Of a stretch of DNA of 64,000 nucleotides, positions 42,733-49,926 are shown in pieces; position 1 is the first letter of the stretch, and each line of letters begins with the position of its first letter. The notes beneath the pieces were generated by a model, which was given only the letters and a program-made list of their open reading frames with translations, was not told the DNA's origin and ran no database searches. The stretch comes from an uncultured Clostridia bacterium (lineage in GTDB: Bacteria; Bacillota; Clostridia; Oscillospirales; Acutalibacteraceae). Made by a program: the position numbers and the translations under genes. The stretch spans positions 1 through 64,000 of the forward strand of contig CAMAZY010000011.1 in NCBI GenBank assembly GCA_945863885.1. Reading direction: 5' to 3'.

Positions 42733-43239
42733 TTATTTTCGTTCGGCCGCAAACACAAACATTTTGCTATCATCAAATTTATCCGGAAAATATCTTTCTA
42801 CGGTGTTTTTCAAGTTCTTTTGCGGATAGGATAAAAAGATAATATCCTTGTCCGTGTTTCTTTCAAACGCCTTGTTGATTTCATTGACGTCCCGTTGCCT
42901 TTTTGAAAAGAACACATAACAAACGGGACTTGGTCCCGACATTTTTTCAAAAATTCCGACTTGCCTGATATCTTCGGCGGCGATTCGCCTGAACGTAAAA
43001 AACAAGAATTTCACTTCAACATACTTTTCACAAAGTGTAACCCGAAGAAGCGTCAGCGGAACGGGAAGCGAGGCAAGGGCTTCAACAAGAATGAACAGAC
43101 AGATAAATTCTTTGAAGCGCTCCCATGAATATTCCTTTTCTGCAAGCCACAAAATCACCGACACAACAGCAAGCAGTGCCCAAAGAAGGATCTGACCGAA
43201 CGCCGCCGCAGTCGAACGGAAAAAAGATTGTTTCCTCAA
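42733..43239 (-). CDS. membrane protein with PH-like tail, third paralogue
   Basis: A 168-residue protein with two hydrophobic segments (about 10-32 and 42-62), then LTLLRVTLCEKYVEVKFLFFTFRR and a beta-rich end. TTG 43239 is preferred because GGGAGG lies seven bases upstream; the GTG at 43248 overlaps that ribosome site. Function unknown. Confidence 0.5.
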   Translation of the reverse strand: MRKQSFFRSTAAAFGQILLWALLAVVSVILWLAEKEYSWERFKEFICLFILVEALASLPVPLTLLRVTLCEKYVEVKFLFFTFRRIAAEDIRQVGIFEKMSGPSPVCYVFFSKRQRDVNEINKAFERNTDKDIIFLSYPQKNLKNTVERYFPDKFDDSKMFVFAAERK

Positions 43240-43305
43240 GTCAAGCACCTCCCGGTCATTATTCGGACTTGCTGTTTCCGAGTAAACTTCAGATACGAAA
43301 CCGCT

Positions 43306-43527
43306 TTATTCTGACTCGGCTATCAAGCGGTACTTTTTCACCTCTGTGCGGAACATCAGGCTTCCGCAGTGCTGACACACCTGAGTGGAACCGTCAACGA
43401 TAAATTCAACCGTTCCGCAATCTTCAGTGCACACAGCTAACGCAATATCAATTTCCTCGGGAAATTCGTTTTTATCGCCAATGGGCAAGTATTCCTCCAA
43501 AAACGGTGTATGGGGTTCAAACTTCAT
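43306..43527 (-). CDS. small acidic protein with zinc-ribbon-like cysteines
   Basis: A 73-residue protein with CTEDCG and CQHCG motifs 20 residues apart, enough for one zinc site. GAAGGTGAG precedes the ATG. It lies in the run of small genes between 44177 and 40730. Function unknown. Confidence 0.55.
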   Translation of the reverse strand: MKFEPHTPFLEEYLPIGDKNEFPEEIDIALAVCTEDCGTVEFIVDGSTQVCQHCGSLMFRTEVKKYRLIAESE

Positions 43528-43568
43528 TCCGACTCACCTTCTCGTATCTTTCTGTTCATTCAGCCTTT

Positions 43569-44177
43569 CTATTCTGACAATGTCACATTATTTCCGTTGA
43601 CCGTAAGCTGATACTCTCCGTCAGCATACGGAATATACGCATAATAAGTGCCGTATTCTTTATCCGGAAAAACGGTTTCCTTCGGCAAACAGGTAAATAC
43701 CGACTTGTAATTGTCGTGCAGGTCGACCGGCTCTCCCTCGGTATCGAAAACCGTAATATAACAGTCTTCCGTCTTTTGGTGTTGATATACACAAACGGAC
43801 ACGGAACCGACCCTTTCGCTTTTTATAATTTTTGTATCAGCGCCCCGACCGAGCTTCCAGCCGTCAGCCGCTTTCGGTATAATCAGGTATTGATTGACAT
43901 TTCCTTTTTCGCCGACAACCAGACTGCTGTTTTTGCCGTCAACGGTCAGCTTTACTTTCGTTTTCATGTTGATGTATTGAAAAGCCGACTCAGGCGTCTG
44001 AAACGTGACAAAAGCATTTTCGAACGGAATGAGCATTGAAAGACTTACCGTAATAACCGCCGTGCAAGCTAAGACAAGCGTAACAGCACGCTTTCGTTTG
44101 ATTCCGGATTTTCGGATACAAATAAAAGCAACAGCAAAAACAAGCAGAGCCAAAAGCAATCTGACAAAGCCGAACAT
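43569..44177 (-). CDS. membrane-anchored protein of unknown function
   Basis: A 202-residue protein with two hydrophobic segments (about 3-20 and 30-50) and a beta-rich extracytoplasmic part ending in DGEYQLTVNGNNVTLSE. AAGGAGG lies eight bases before ATG 44177; a TTG one codon upstream is less likely. First gene after a good promoter at 44237-44265. Confidence 0.6.
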   Translation of the reverse strand: MFGFVRLLLALLVFAVAFICIRKSGIKRKRAVTLVLACTAVITVSLSMLIPFENAFVTFQTPESAFQYINMKTKVKLTVDGKNSSLVVGEKGNVNQYLIIPKAADGWKLGRGADTKIIKSERVGSVSVCVYQHQKTEDCYITVFDTEGEPVDLHDNYKSVFTCLPKETVFPDKEYGTYYAYIPYADGEYQLTVNGNNVTLSE

Positions 44178-44236
44178 CAAAACAAGCCTCCTTACAGATA
44201 CCGATAGCCGGAAGAGCTTTATCTTATCCCGATATC

Positions 44237-44265
44237 AGTATAGCCATATTTACCTTTATTGTCAA
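44237..44265 (-). promoter_or_regulatory. promoter of the 44177-40730 gene run
   Basis: Minus-strand TTGACA (44265-44260), 17-bp spacer, TATACT (44242-44237). Confidence 0.75.
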
Positions 44266-44329
44266 TGCTTTTTGTGAATTTGTATTTCAATCCGGCCATT
44301 GGGCAAGGCAATACAAAAACCGAGTGTCA

Positions 44330-44362
44330 ACAGAAAAATCCCGTCTGCCGAAGCAAACGGGA
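44330..44362 (-). terminator. terminator with TTCG tetraloop
   Basis: On the minus strand TCCCGTTTGC-TTCG-GCAGACGGGA (44362-44339) is followed by TTTTTC. It ends the unit of the two genes 46064-44417. Confidence 0.85.
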
Positions 44363-44416
44363 GATCGGAAAAGAGTGATTATAAGCCTCTTTGTATCGGT
44401 TTTTCAGCCGGGCACA

Positions 44417-44935
44417 TTACTTTTCGGCAAAAAGCAAACAGATATCGTCTTCACGGTCTTTTGTTCCGCTGTCTTCCCTATCGGAAGCGAAACAGATACA
44501 GACACTCTTACCGGGCAAAAGCTTTTCGGGTCCGGCGTTTCCTCTTATGGTTGCGCCGACTAAGATTTTCCCCTTCAGCAGCAGTTCCACGACTCCTTCA
44601 TAGTCAGAAAGACTGACCGCTTTTTCCGACAAGTCCTCTTTTGTGATTTCGCTAAAGGCGGTTTCATACAACCTTCTTGACTCTGTCACAAAATAATACG
44701 CCATTTGCGCTTCGACGGTTTTCCCGTCAAGCACCTTTGCGATTTTCTCGTCAACAGTATAGTCGTCTATCTGCTCACAATAAAACGTTCTGCCGTTTCT
44801 GTGGCGGAAGCTTTTGACAAAACCGTTTTCCGTCCAAAGTTCCGTTATCCATTCGTCCCGTTGCTCGTCATAGTCTTCCATAATATCATCCAAGGTTCTC
44901 TTTTCAAGATGATCCTGAAAGCTTTCATACCCCAT
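44417..44935 (-). CDS. soluble protein of unknown function
   Basis: A 172-residue acidic protein, MGYESFQDHLEKRTLDD start, no membrane segment and no motif I recognise. GGAGGGG lies seven bases before ATG 44935; the frame extends to 45028 without ribosome site. It follows the zinc-ribbon membrane protein gene and precedes a terminator. Confidence 0.55.
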   Translation of the reverse strand: MGYESFQDHLEKRTLDDIMEDYDEQRDEWITELWTENGFVKSFRHRNGRTFYCEQIDDYTVDEKIAKVLDGKTVEAQMAYYFVTESRRLYETAFSEITKEDLSEKAVSLSDYEGVVELLLKGKILVGATIRGNAGPEKLLPGKSVCICFASDREDSGTKDREDDICLLFAEK

Positions 44936-45044
44936 ACCGAATCCCCTCCAAAGACAAACACTTCCGGTTTTGCTGATATTGAGCCCGGCAAATATCAGCA
45001 AAAAATTCAACCTGCCGCAGAATTCCAATACCGGAAATCGATCT

Positions 45045-46064
45045 TCAACCGTTTCCGTTTAAGAATTGCTTATATTGCTTATCAATCTTGCTGAATGTCA
45101 CCACAGCAGTAATACCCGCAATCAGCCACAAATACGGGAACCCGCCGGCAATAAGCGACAAAACAAACTCAACAATGCCGAGCACAAGAATCAGTATCGC
45201 ACAAACTTTGCTTTTTGCAAGATGCATACCTAAAGCCAGGCCGGCTAAGAGTAACGAATCAATGATCCCTATTGGATTTAACAGGAACGCTGAAATTAAG
45301 TTTATACCGGCGCAAACATAACATAAAATCGCAACACCGGTAATGTCTTTTCTCAATGAATTTTGTGTATACTTCTCGATAAACTCTTTTCTGCTGACTT
45401 GATAACCGGCAGGAAAAGCCGGGCCTTCCGCATACGCATACGGATTTTCCTGTGAAAAGTCCTGCTGAGCAGGCACCGGATTTTGCGAAAAAGCGCCTTG
45501 AACACTTTGCTCCGGCCGCCGTTGACCGCAGATCGGACAAAGAGCAATATCCTCTGTCATTTTTGCACCGCAATTTGTGCAGAAAACCGATGCCGAAGAT
45601 TCTGCCGCCACAGCCTCCATAATCTGCATGGTTTCGGCACTGCCGGTATCGGGAAACATTTGTGCCGTCGGATTGCCGAAAGCAACGTCCGGATTCTGCG
45701 CAGGATTCGGCGGACAGGCTGCAGTCTGCATAGAAAAATTCGCCAGAATGTTTTCAACAACACGTATTCTTTCCTTCCATGGGCCTTTCACCGCCGCACC
45801 GAGGCTGCTATCCACATCAATTTCCCCGACATAAACCCCCGGTAAGAGAGCATATTTCATCCATGTCTCCATTCTTACCATGCCCGGAAAATAAGTGAAT
45901 TTAAAGAAAGACGGACCGCACGCAATCCCCTTTCCTTTTTTAAACACGTTTTCATTATCATATTGTGTGTACTCATATCCTTCACTTTGAAGGTATTGAT
46001 CGATTGCGGCGTGCACCGCTGAAAAATCCGCATTGATTTGAAAATCCTCAACGAAACGAGCCAT
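45045..46064 (-). CDS. zinc-ribbon and membrane-domain protein
   Basis: A 339-residue protein. Residues 1-about 120 are a soluble beta-rich domain; a zinc ribbon FCTNCGAKM ... CPICGQRRP lies near 160-182; a Gln/Pro-rich linker follows; the C-terminal about 110 residues carry three to four hydrophobic segments. Similar zinc-ribbon membrane proteins are common in Clostridia with unknown roles. AGGAGG lies before ATG 46064. First gene of a unit with its own promoter. Confidence 0.7.
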   Translation of the reverse strand: MARFVEDFQINADFSAVHAAIDQYLQSEGYEYTQYDNENVFKKGKGIACGPSFFKFTYFPGMVRMETWMKYALLPGVYVGEIDVDSSLGAAVKGPWKERIRVVENILANFSMQTAACPPNPAQNPDVAFGNPTAQMFPDTGSAETMQIMEAVAAESSASVFCTNCGAKMTEDIALCPICGQRRPEQSVQGAFSQNPVPAQQDFSQENPYAYAEGPAFPAGYQVSRKEFIEKYTQNSLRKDITGVAILCYVCAGINLISAFLLNPIGIIDSLLLAGLALGMHLAKSKVCAILILVLGIVEFVLSLIAGGFPYLWLIAGITAVVTFSKIDKQYKQFLNGNG

Positions 46065-46136
46065 TTTTATCCTCCTGATTTTTTTGAAAATTGTTTATCA
46101 AGGTGCCCTATATGCCCCTGTTTTCTCAATGAGATA

Positions 46137-46165
46137 ATTATACTAAAAGAGCATATAAAAATCAA
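46137..46165 (-). promoter_or_regulatory. promoter of the zinc-ribbon protein gene
   Basis: Minus-strand TTGATT (46165-46160), 17-bp spacer, TATAAT (46142-46137). Confidence 0.7.
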
Positions 46166-46196
46166 TATAACTTGCATCTATATCGTGACATCTTTA

Positions 46197-46608
46197 AAAG
46201 GGCAAAGAATTATCCCTTGAGACTCGAAAGGTTCTCACAAAGGATAAGAATGTAGACGATAAAATTGATGCCATTCTTACAAACAAGTGGCTCGGCATTC
46301 CGATTTTTGCTGCGGTAATGTTCCTTGTGTTCTATATTTCTCAAAGCACACTCGGCGCTTGAATTGCCGAAGGCTATGAGCTTGAAAACGGCACTGTAAT
46401 CCCCGGGCTTGTAACTCTTCTTGAAATGTTTCAAGGTTGGGTAGGCGGACTTCTTGAAAATGCCAATCCTCTGATTTCCGCAATTCTTGTTGACGGTGTT
46501 ATCGGTGGTGTGGTTGCCGTTGCAGCAATGATTGCCGTTGTTGTCGGACTCATTTTGAACACCAACAAAAAGATGACGTCCGAGTATTCGCTGAAAGGTA
46601 CAAAATAA
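46197..46608 (+). pseudogene. feoB: feoB remnant (ferrous iron transporter B)
   Basis: The plus strand encodes VDDKIDAILTNKWLGIPIF, MFLVFYISQSTLGA, a TGA where FeoB has Trp, then IAEGYELENGTVIPG and LLENANPLISAILVDGVIGG, which are FeoB membrane-domain features. It jumps to a C-terminal VVVGLILNTNKKMTSEYS end. The GTPase domain is missing and most of the membrane domain is deleted. Confidence 0.8.
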
Positions 46609-46631
46609 AATCTAAAGTTAGGACTATTGTT

Positions 46632-46680
46632 ATGGAAAACGTTATTGCAGTTTTAATTTTGCTTACGATTGCAGCAGGGC
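46632..46680 (+). pseudogene. truncated FeoB-associated Cys-rich protein gene
   Basis: ATG 46632 begins MENVIAVLILLTIAAG, the membrane segment of FeoB-associated proteins, then hits a junction near 46680 with a minus-strand gene. The cysteine motif is lost. Confidence 0.65.
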
Positions 46681-46952
46681 GGAATAACACAATTATGATG
46701 TTTTTCGTGTACGGCAACGATCGTATCAAATTCACGTTCTCCACTTGAAATAGCAATTCCAACGGTAATATATTCAGCACAAGACCCGTGAATGCCATCA
46801 CAATTTACGCCTTTGTAGATATTTCCGTTCTTGCATAAAACTGCACATCCAACCGTGTGATTGTAAACGCCATCATCAAAATTGTTCGCTAATACCTGCA
46901 AACCAATTTTAATTAGTTCTTTATCTTTTTCAGTGATAGGATATCTTTCCAC
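46653..46952 (-). pseudogene. cytidine/blasticidin deaminase-like gene truncated at its second zinc motif
   Basis: On the minus strand GTG 46952 (AGAAGG upstream) starts VERYPITEKDKELIKIG. The deaminase core VGCAVLCKNGNIYKGVNC and HGSCAEYITVGIAIS (Cys-Ala-Glu) is intact. The second motif should read PCGxC, but the frame reads CVIPPC and then runs into sequence belonging to the feoB-associated fragment. The enzyme has lost its last about 30 residues and one zinc ligand. The longer frame to 47108 reads into hairpin array B. Confidence 0.65.
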
Positions 46953-47018
46953 AGAAATGCCTTCTGTTAAATGTCGAATTTTGTTGAACTGATTATACCG
47001 CAAAAAATGTTGCTTTTC

Positions 47019-47186
47019 AATGATATATCGCTGGCGCAATATGATATACGGCGTTGCCGTATGATATACTTGCCTGCGGCAAGCATGATATAATATCCGT
47101 TCCTCCATATGCCGAAGGCATATATCATCGCACGAAATGCGATATCATACCGAAGGTATATCACCCGTTCCGGCAGGAACGGATAT
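47019..47186. repeat. hairpin array B
   Basis: Stem-loops ATCGC-tgg-CGCAAT, ACGGC-gtt-GCCGT, CTTGC-ctgc-GGCAAG, ATATGCC-gaa-GGCATAT, CGCA-TGCG, ACC-gaa-GGT and CCGTTCC-ggca-GGAACGG. Spacers are ATGATAT at left and ATATCAT/ATATCAC at right. ATATCCGTTCC in the middle can also pair with the terminal GGAACGGATAT. Very similar to array C. Confidence 0.88.
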
Positions 47187-47192
47187 AATTGT

Positions 47193-47289
47193 AAAAAACC
47201 TCTTTTGTCTACCAGACAAAAGAGGTTTTTTACATGCGAAAGAGCGACCAAAAGTAGTACAAGTAGGGGTAAGAAAGACTAAAAGTAGT
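47193..47289. repeat. hairpin plus paired GACCAAAAGTAGT motif, unit 1
   Basis: A perfect 18-bp stem (47193-47210 and 47214-47231, core CCTCTTTTGTCT/AGACAAAAGAGG) is a bidirectional terminator shape. It is followed by GCGAAAGAGC and by GACCAAAAGTAGT (47246) and GACTAAAAGTAGT (47277), 31 bp apart. The same arrangement recurs at 47739-47834. Confidence 0.75.
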
Positions 47290-47294
47290 GTATT

Positions 47295-47687
47295 TTACTC
47301 AGTATTTCTCAAAAAATATGGCCCGCAAAGATCGCATTCGTGAGTTTTAATATATGTCCACGAATAATCTTTAGCAACGACATAAAACTCTGTCAGGTTC
47401 TCGTCGATCTTTTCTGCAGTGTCATATTGAGGAGAAAACTTGTCCGTTACACCGCCGTTATTAAACATGTCACAGAAGATGCAGTCGGTTTTCACAGCTT
47501 CATTATAAGCTTGCCGTGCGGCATCTCCAGTCAACAGTCCATCCGGTTTGATAAGTTCCCAGGAAAAAACGTGCCAAATATATTGATCCTTGACATACTT
47601 TTCATACTGACTCTTATTGATGCCTTGCGCAAAATGACGCAGCCATTGGTTGATGAATTTCTGCTTTGCCATAGAAAATTTAGCCAT
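47295..47687 (-). CDS. DUF4275-like protein
   Basis: A 130-residue protein. IWHVFSWELIKPDGLLTGDAARQAYNEA and FYVVAKDYSWTYIKTHECDLCGPYF fragments resemble the DUF4275 family of small cytosolic proteins with unknown function. AAAGGGGGTGAGAG precedes ATG 47687. It stands alone between two copies of a terminator-motif repeat. Confidence 0.6.
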   Translation of the reverse strand: MAKFSMAKQKFINQWLRHFAQGINKSQYEKYVKDQYIWHVFSWELIKPDGLLTGDAARQAYNEAVKTDCIFCDMFNNGGVTDKFSPQYDTAEKIDENLTEFYVVAKDYSWTYIKTHECDLCGPYFLRNTE

Positions 47688-47738
47688 ACTCTCACCCCCT
47701 TTATTTAATTATACTATACCGCTGTATTAGTGTAAAGA

Positions 47739-47834
47739 AAAACCTCTTTTGTTTTGGTAGACAAAAGAGGTTTCTTTCGTGCGAAAGAGCGACCAAACGG
47801 TGTATAAGTGAGGGTAAGAACGACCAAAAGTAGT
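47739..47834. repeat. hairpin plus paired motif, unit 2
   Basis: AAACCTCTTTTGT and ACAAAAGAGGTTT form the stem; GCGAAAGAGC follows, then GACCAAACGGTGT (47791) and GACCAAAAGTAGT (47822), again 31 bp apart. It lies downstream of the gene ending at 47844. Confidence 0.7.
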
Positions 47835-47843
47835 ATAAATCTT

Positions 47844-48317
47844 CTATTTGTCGGCCATCTTTCGGTTTAACTGATGAAAATAATCATTATATGTGTAGTA
47901 GTCATCGCTTTGATAAACAAAATCTTCACAAAAGTCGAGAGAAGCAACCGCTCGTTCTTCAAAGGGATCTGTTTGATCAAACAAGTCAAGCATATCCTCT
48001 TTGCTAGTTATTGTTATACCTTTTGTGCAAATGAGCTGATTCTCTTCATTCCCGTAAGGACACATATTGCCGTGTCGGCAGGTCATACAGCAAGCCAGCT
48101 TCACATCTTTAGGAAGCTTCATTTGTAAATCGGCAAGCGTATCTATCCAGAGATAATCTGCACCATATCCTTTGTATTCAATTTCGTTAAATAACAAGGT
48201 GATTTCTGATTGGAGATTTGCTATAACCTCGCTATCGTCATAAGTAATCTCTATAGGAACCATTGTTTTGCCGTTTGATGTAAGCAAAGGAACTTTACCT
48301 CGTAGTACCTTTTTCAT
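47844..48317 (-). CDS. cysteine-containing protein of unknown function
   Basis: A 157-residue protein. A cysteine cluster CCMTCRHGNMCPYG, followed by CTKG, lies near residues 75-105 and may bind metal; the N-terminus is beta-rich (MKKVLRGKVPLLTSNGK). AAAGGAG lies seven bases before ATG 48317, which overlaps the stop of the upstream four-helix-bundle gene. Family not recognised. Confidence 0.6.
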   Translation of the reverse strand: MKKVLRGKVPLLTSNGKTMVPIEITYDDSEVIANLQSEITLLFNEIEYKGYGADYLWIDTLADLQMKLPKDVKLACCMTCRHGNMCPYGNEENQLICTKGITITSKEDMLDLFDQTDPFEERAVASLDFCEDFVYQSDDYYTYNDYFHQLNRKMADK

Positions 48318-48667
48318 TTTGAATTCTCCTTTGCTGTTTTGCAGGATGCGATCAAAAGCCTGCGGATATTGCCGCAAAGTTTCTCGGTATGTTGATATGT
48401 TGCATTATCTATCCGTTTGGTTTCAAACATAAGTTTTAGCCAATAGCTTGTTTCGTTAGATTCTTTCAATGCAATTTCCAATTTTGCTACAAAGTCTTTC
48501 TTGCTCTGCGCGTACTGTGCTTCGTGAATATTGGCACCGACCGATGTACCCGCTCTTGCAAGCTGATCGGTCATATAAGAACTTTTCGGTGCAGTTACAC
48601 CGTCAACAAGATTTACGATAGCAACAGCAAATTCAAAGGATAAGTCAAGTAATTTGTTTTCTGACAT
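48314..48667 (-). CDS. four-helix bundle protein (S23/IVP-like)
   Basis: A 117-residue protein with the 23S rRNA intervening-sequence protein fold: LDLSFEFAVAIVNLV, QLARAGTSVGANIHEAQYA, FVAKLEIALKESNETSYWLKLM and a final helix. Family members are toroidal pentamers with basic interiors; function is unsettled, some are linked to diversity-generating retroelements. ATG 48667 follows GAGGGTG; a further ATG at 48688 lacks one. Coupled to the next gene by an ATGA overlap. Confidence 0.85.
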   Translation of the reverse strand: MSENKLLDLSFEFAVAIVNLVDGVTAPKSSYMTDQLARAGTSVGANIHEAQYAQSKKDFVAKLEIALKESNETSYWLKLMFETKRIDNATYQHTEKLCGNIRRLLIASCKTAKENSK

Positions 48668-48718
48668 AAATGCACCCTCTTTCGCCATTATTATATCACA
48701 GATTTGTTACATTTTTCA

Positions 48719-48886
48719 ATGATATATCGCTGACGCGATATGATATACGGCAAGCCGTATGATATACTTGCTTCGCAAGCATGATATAATATCCGTTCCT
48801 CATATGCCGCAGGCATATATCATCGCACGACAGTGCGATATCATATCGAAGATATATCACCCGTTCCACAAGGAACGGATATCATT
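48719..48886. repeat. hairpin array C
   Basis: Same word order as array B with compensating differences: ATCGC-tga-CGCGAT, ACGGC-aag-CCGT, ACTTGC-ttc-GCAAGC, ATATGCC-gca-GGCATAT, CGCAC-gaca-GTGCG, ATCGAAGAT and CCGTTCC-acaa-GGAACGG, spacers ATGATAT then ATATCAT/ATATCAC. It lies upstream of the four-helix-bundle gene. Confidence 0.88.
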
Positions 48887-48928
48887 GAAAAAAGTCACCT
48901 TTGTCGGTAGACAAAAGTGACTTTTTTC
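48887..48928. terminator. perfect bidirectional terminator-like hairpin
   Basis: GAAAAAAGTCACCTTTGTC (48887-48905) faces GACAAAAGTGACTTTTTTC (48910-48928), related to the stems at 47193 and 47739. 48929-49043 hold no gene. Confidence 0.7.
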
Positions 48929-49186
48929 ATGTGTCTCGGTAACGGAATTCAAACTAAGTTTTATTCTCATTAAGCATTAGCAGTGAATTTAAGTTTTTAC
49001 TCATCATAATATACTCTTCAATTAGGAATCTATTTCTCAGTCTTTTATATGGTAACCCCAAAATAATCCCACGGATTTTCAAAGAAAACCGGATACTCTA
49101 AAATAGTCTCATCAGGTCTAAGCAAGTCTAAAGAGTAGATTGGACTAACTTAGAATGAATCAGAAAAAAGAAAAAGGATGAGACAA

Positions 49187-49504
49187 ATGGGTACAGAAAT
49201 ACAAACGGTAAAGAATCAGATGACGCTGAAGAACTGGGCGGAAGAGGTGACAGAATGTTAGTCATCGGGCATGACGGTATCCGCCTGGTGTGAACTTCAC
49301 GGAATCAATGTAAAAACATACTACTACCATCTGCGACGGGTTCGAGAAAGCTTGCTCACAGAAAGCCGTGTTGTTCCGTTGAGCACGAAAAACATTTCGG
49401 ATAATATTGAAATCTTCAGCGGCGATATGAGGATAACTCTGCCCTGCGGATGTTCGGAAGAAACTCTGTCAACGGTTCTTAAGGTGCTGAAAAATGCTCA
49501 GTGA
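49187..49504 (+). pseudogene. tnpA: IS66 orf1 (TnpA-like) with an in-frame amber codon
   Basis: ATG 49187 after AAAAAGGATG starts MGTEIQTVKNQMTLKNWAEE; codon 25 (49259-49261) is TAG; the frame continues SSGMTVSAWCELHGINVKTY and ends at 49504. The 40029-40400 remnant has CAA at this codon. The downstream part could be retranslated from ATG 49271. The protein is a small helix-turn-helix accessory factor of IS66. Confidence 0.85.
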
Positions 49505-49850
49505 TCTTGCCTGTGGTTGTGAAGTGTATCTGGTTACAGGATATACGGACATGAGGAAAGGAATCGACGGCCTTGCCACCATCGTGCAGGGAAAGCTGTC
49601 CCTGGATCCGTTCAGCCGGAGCCTTTACCTGTTCTGCGGAAGAAACCGCAGTAAGATAAAAGGACTGCTGTGGGAGGGCGACGGATTTCTGCTATTGTAT
49701 AAACGCCTGGATAACGGCTCTTTCCGTTGGCCGAGGAATGAAACGGAAGCCCGCAAACTGACACCGCAGCAGATCCGATGGCTGATGGAAGGTCTTGCTA
49801 TCGAACAGCCGAAAGCCATCAAGGCATCAAAACCCGGAAATATTTACTAA
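49494..49850 (+). CDS. tnpB: IS66 orf2 (TnpB-like) accessory protein
   Basis: A 118-residue protein with the family pattern VYLVTGYTDMRKGIDGLA, DPFSRSLYLFCGRNRSKIKG and LLWEGDGFLLLYKRL. It is required with orf1 and the transposase for IS66 movement; mechanism unknown. Overlaps orf1 by 11 bases. Confidence 0.93.
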   Translation: MLSDLACGCEVYLVTGYTDMRKGIDGLATIVQGKLSLDPFSRSLYLFCGRNRSKIKGLLWEGDGFLLLYKRLDNGSFRWPRNETEARKLTPQQIRWLMEGLAIEQPKAIKASKPGNIY

Positions 49851-49926
49851 AAGATAACACATAATCCTTGCCGCTGTCACACTTCTCTGATAAGATTAAT
49901 GTATCAATTCAGAGAGGTGTTTTTCT

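Noticed and set aside
42522..42776. An 84-residue minus-strand frame
   Set aside because: It runs across the palindromic repeat and into a neighbouring gene; no ribosome site.
47000..47108. Extended N-terminus of the deaminase-like frame
   Set aside because: The extra residues are translation of hairpin array B; a GTG with ribosome site at 46952 fits the family better.
49259..49261. Recoding of TAG in the host
   Set aside because: Other genes in the window use TAG as a normal stop or avoid it, prfA is intact, and the IS66 remnant has CAA at this site; a simple nonsense mutation suffices.
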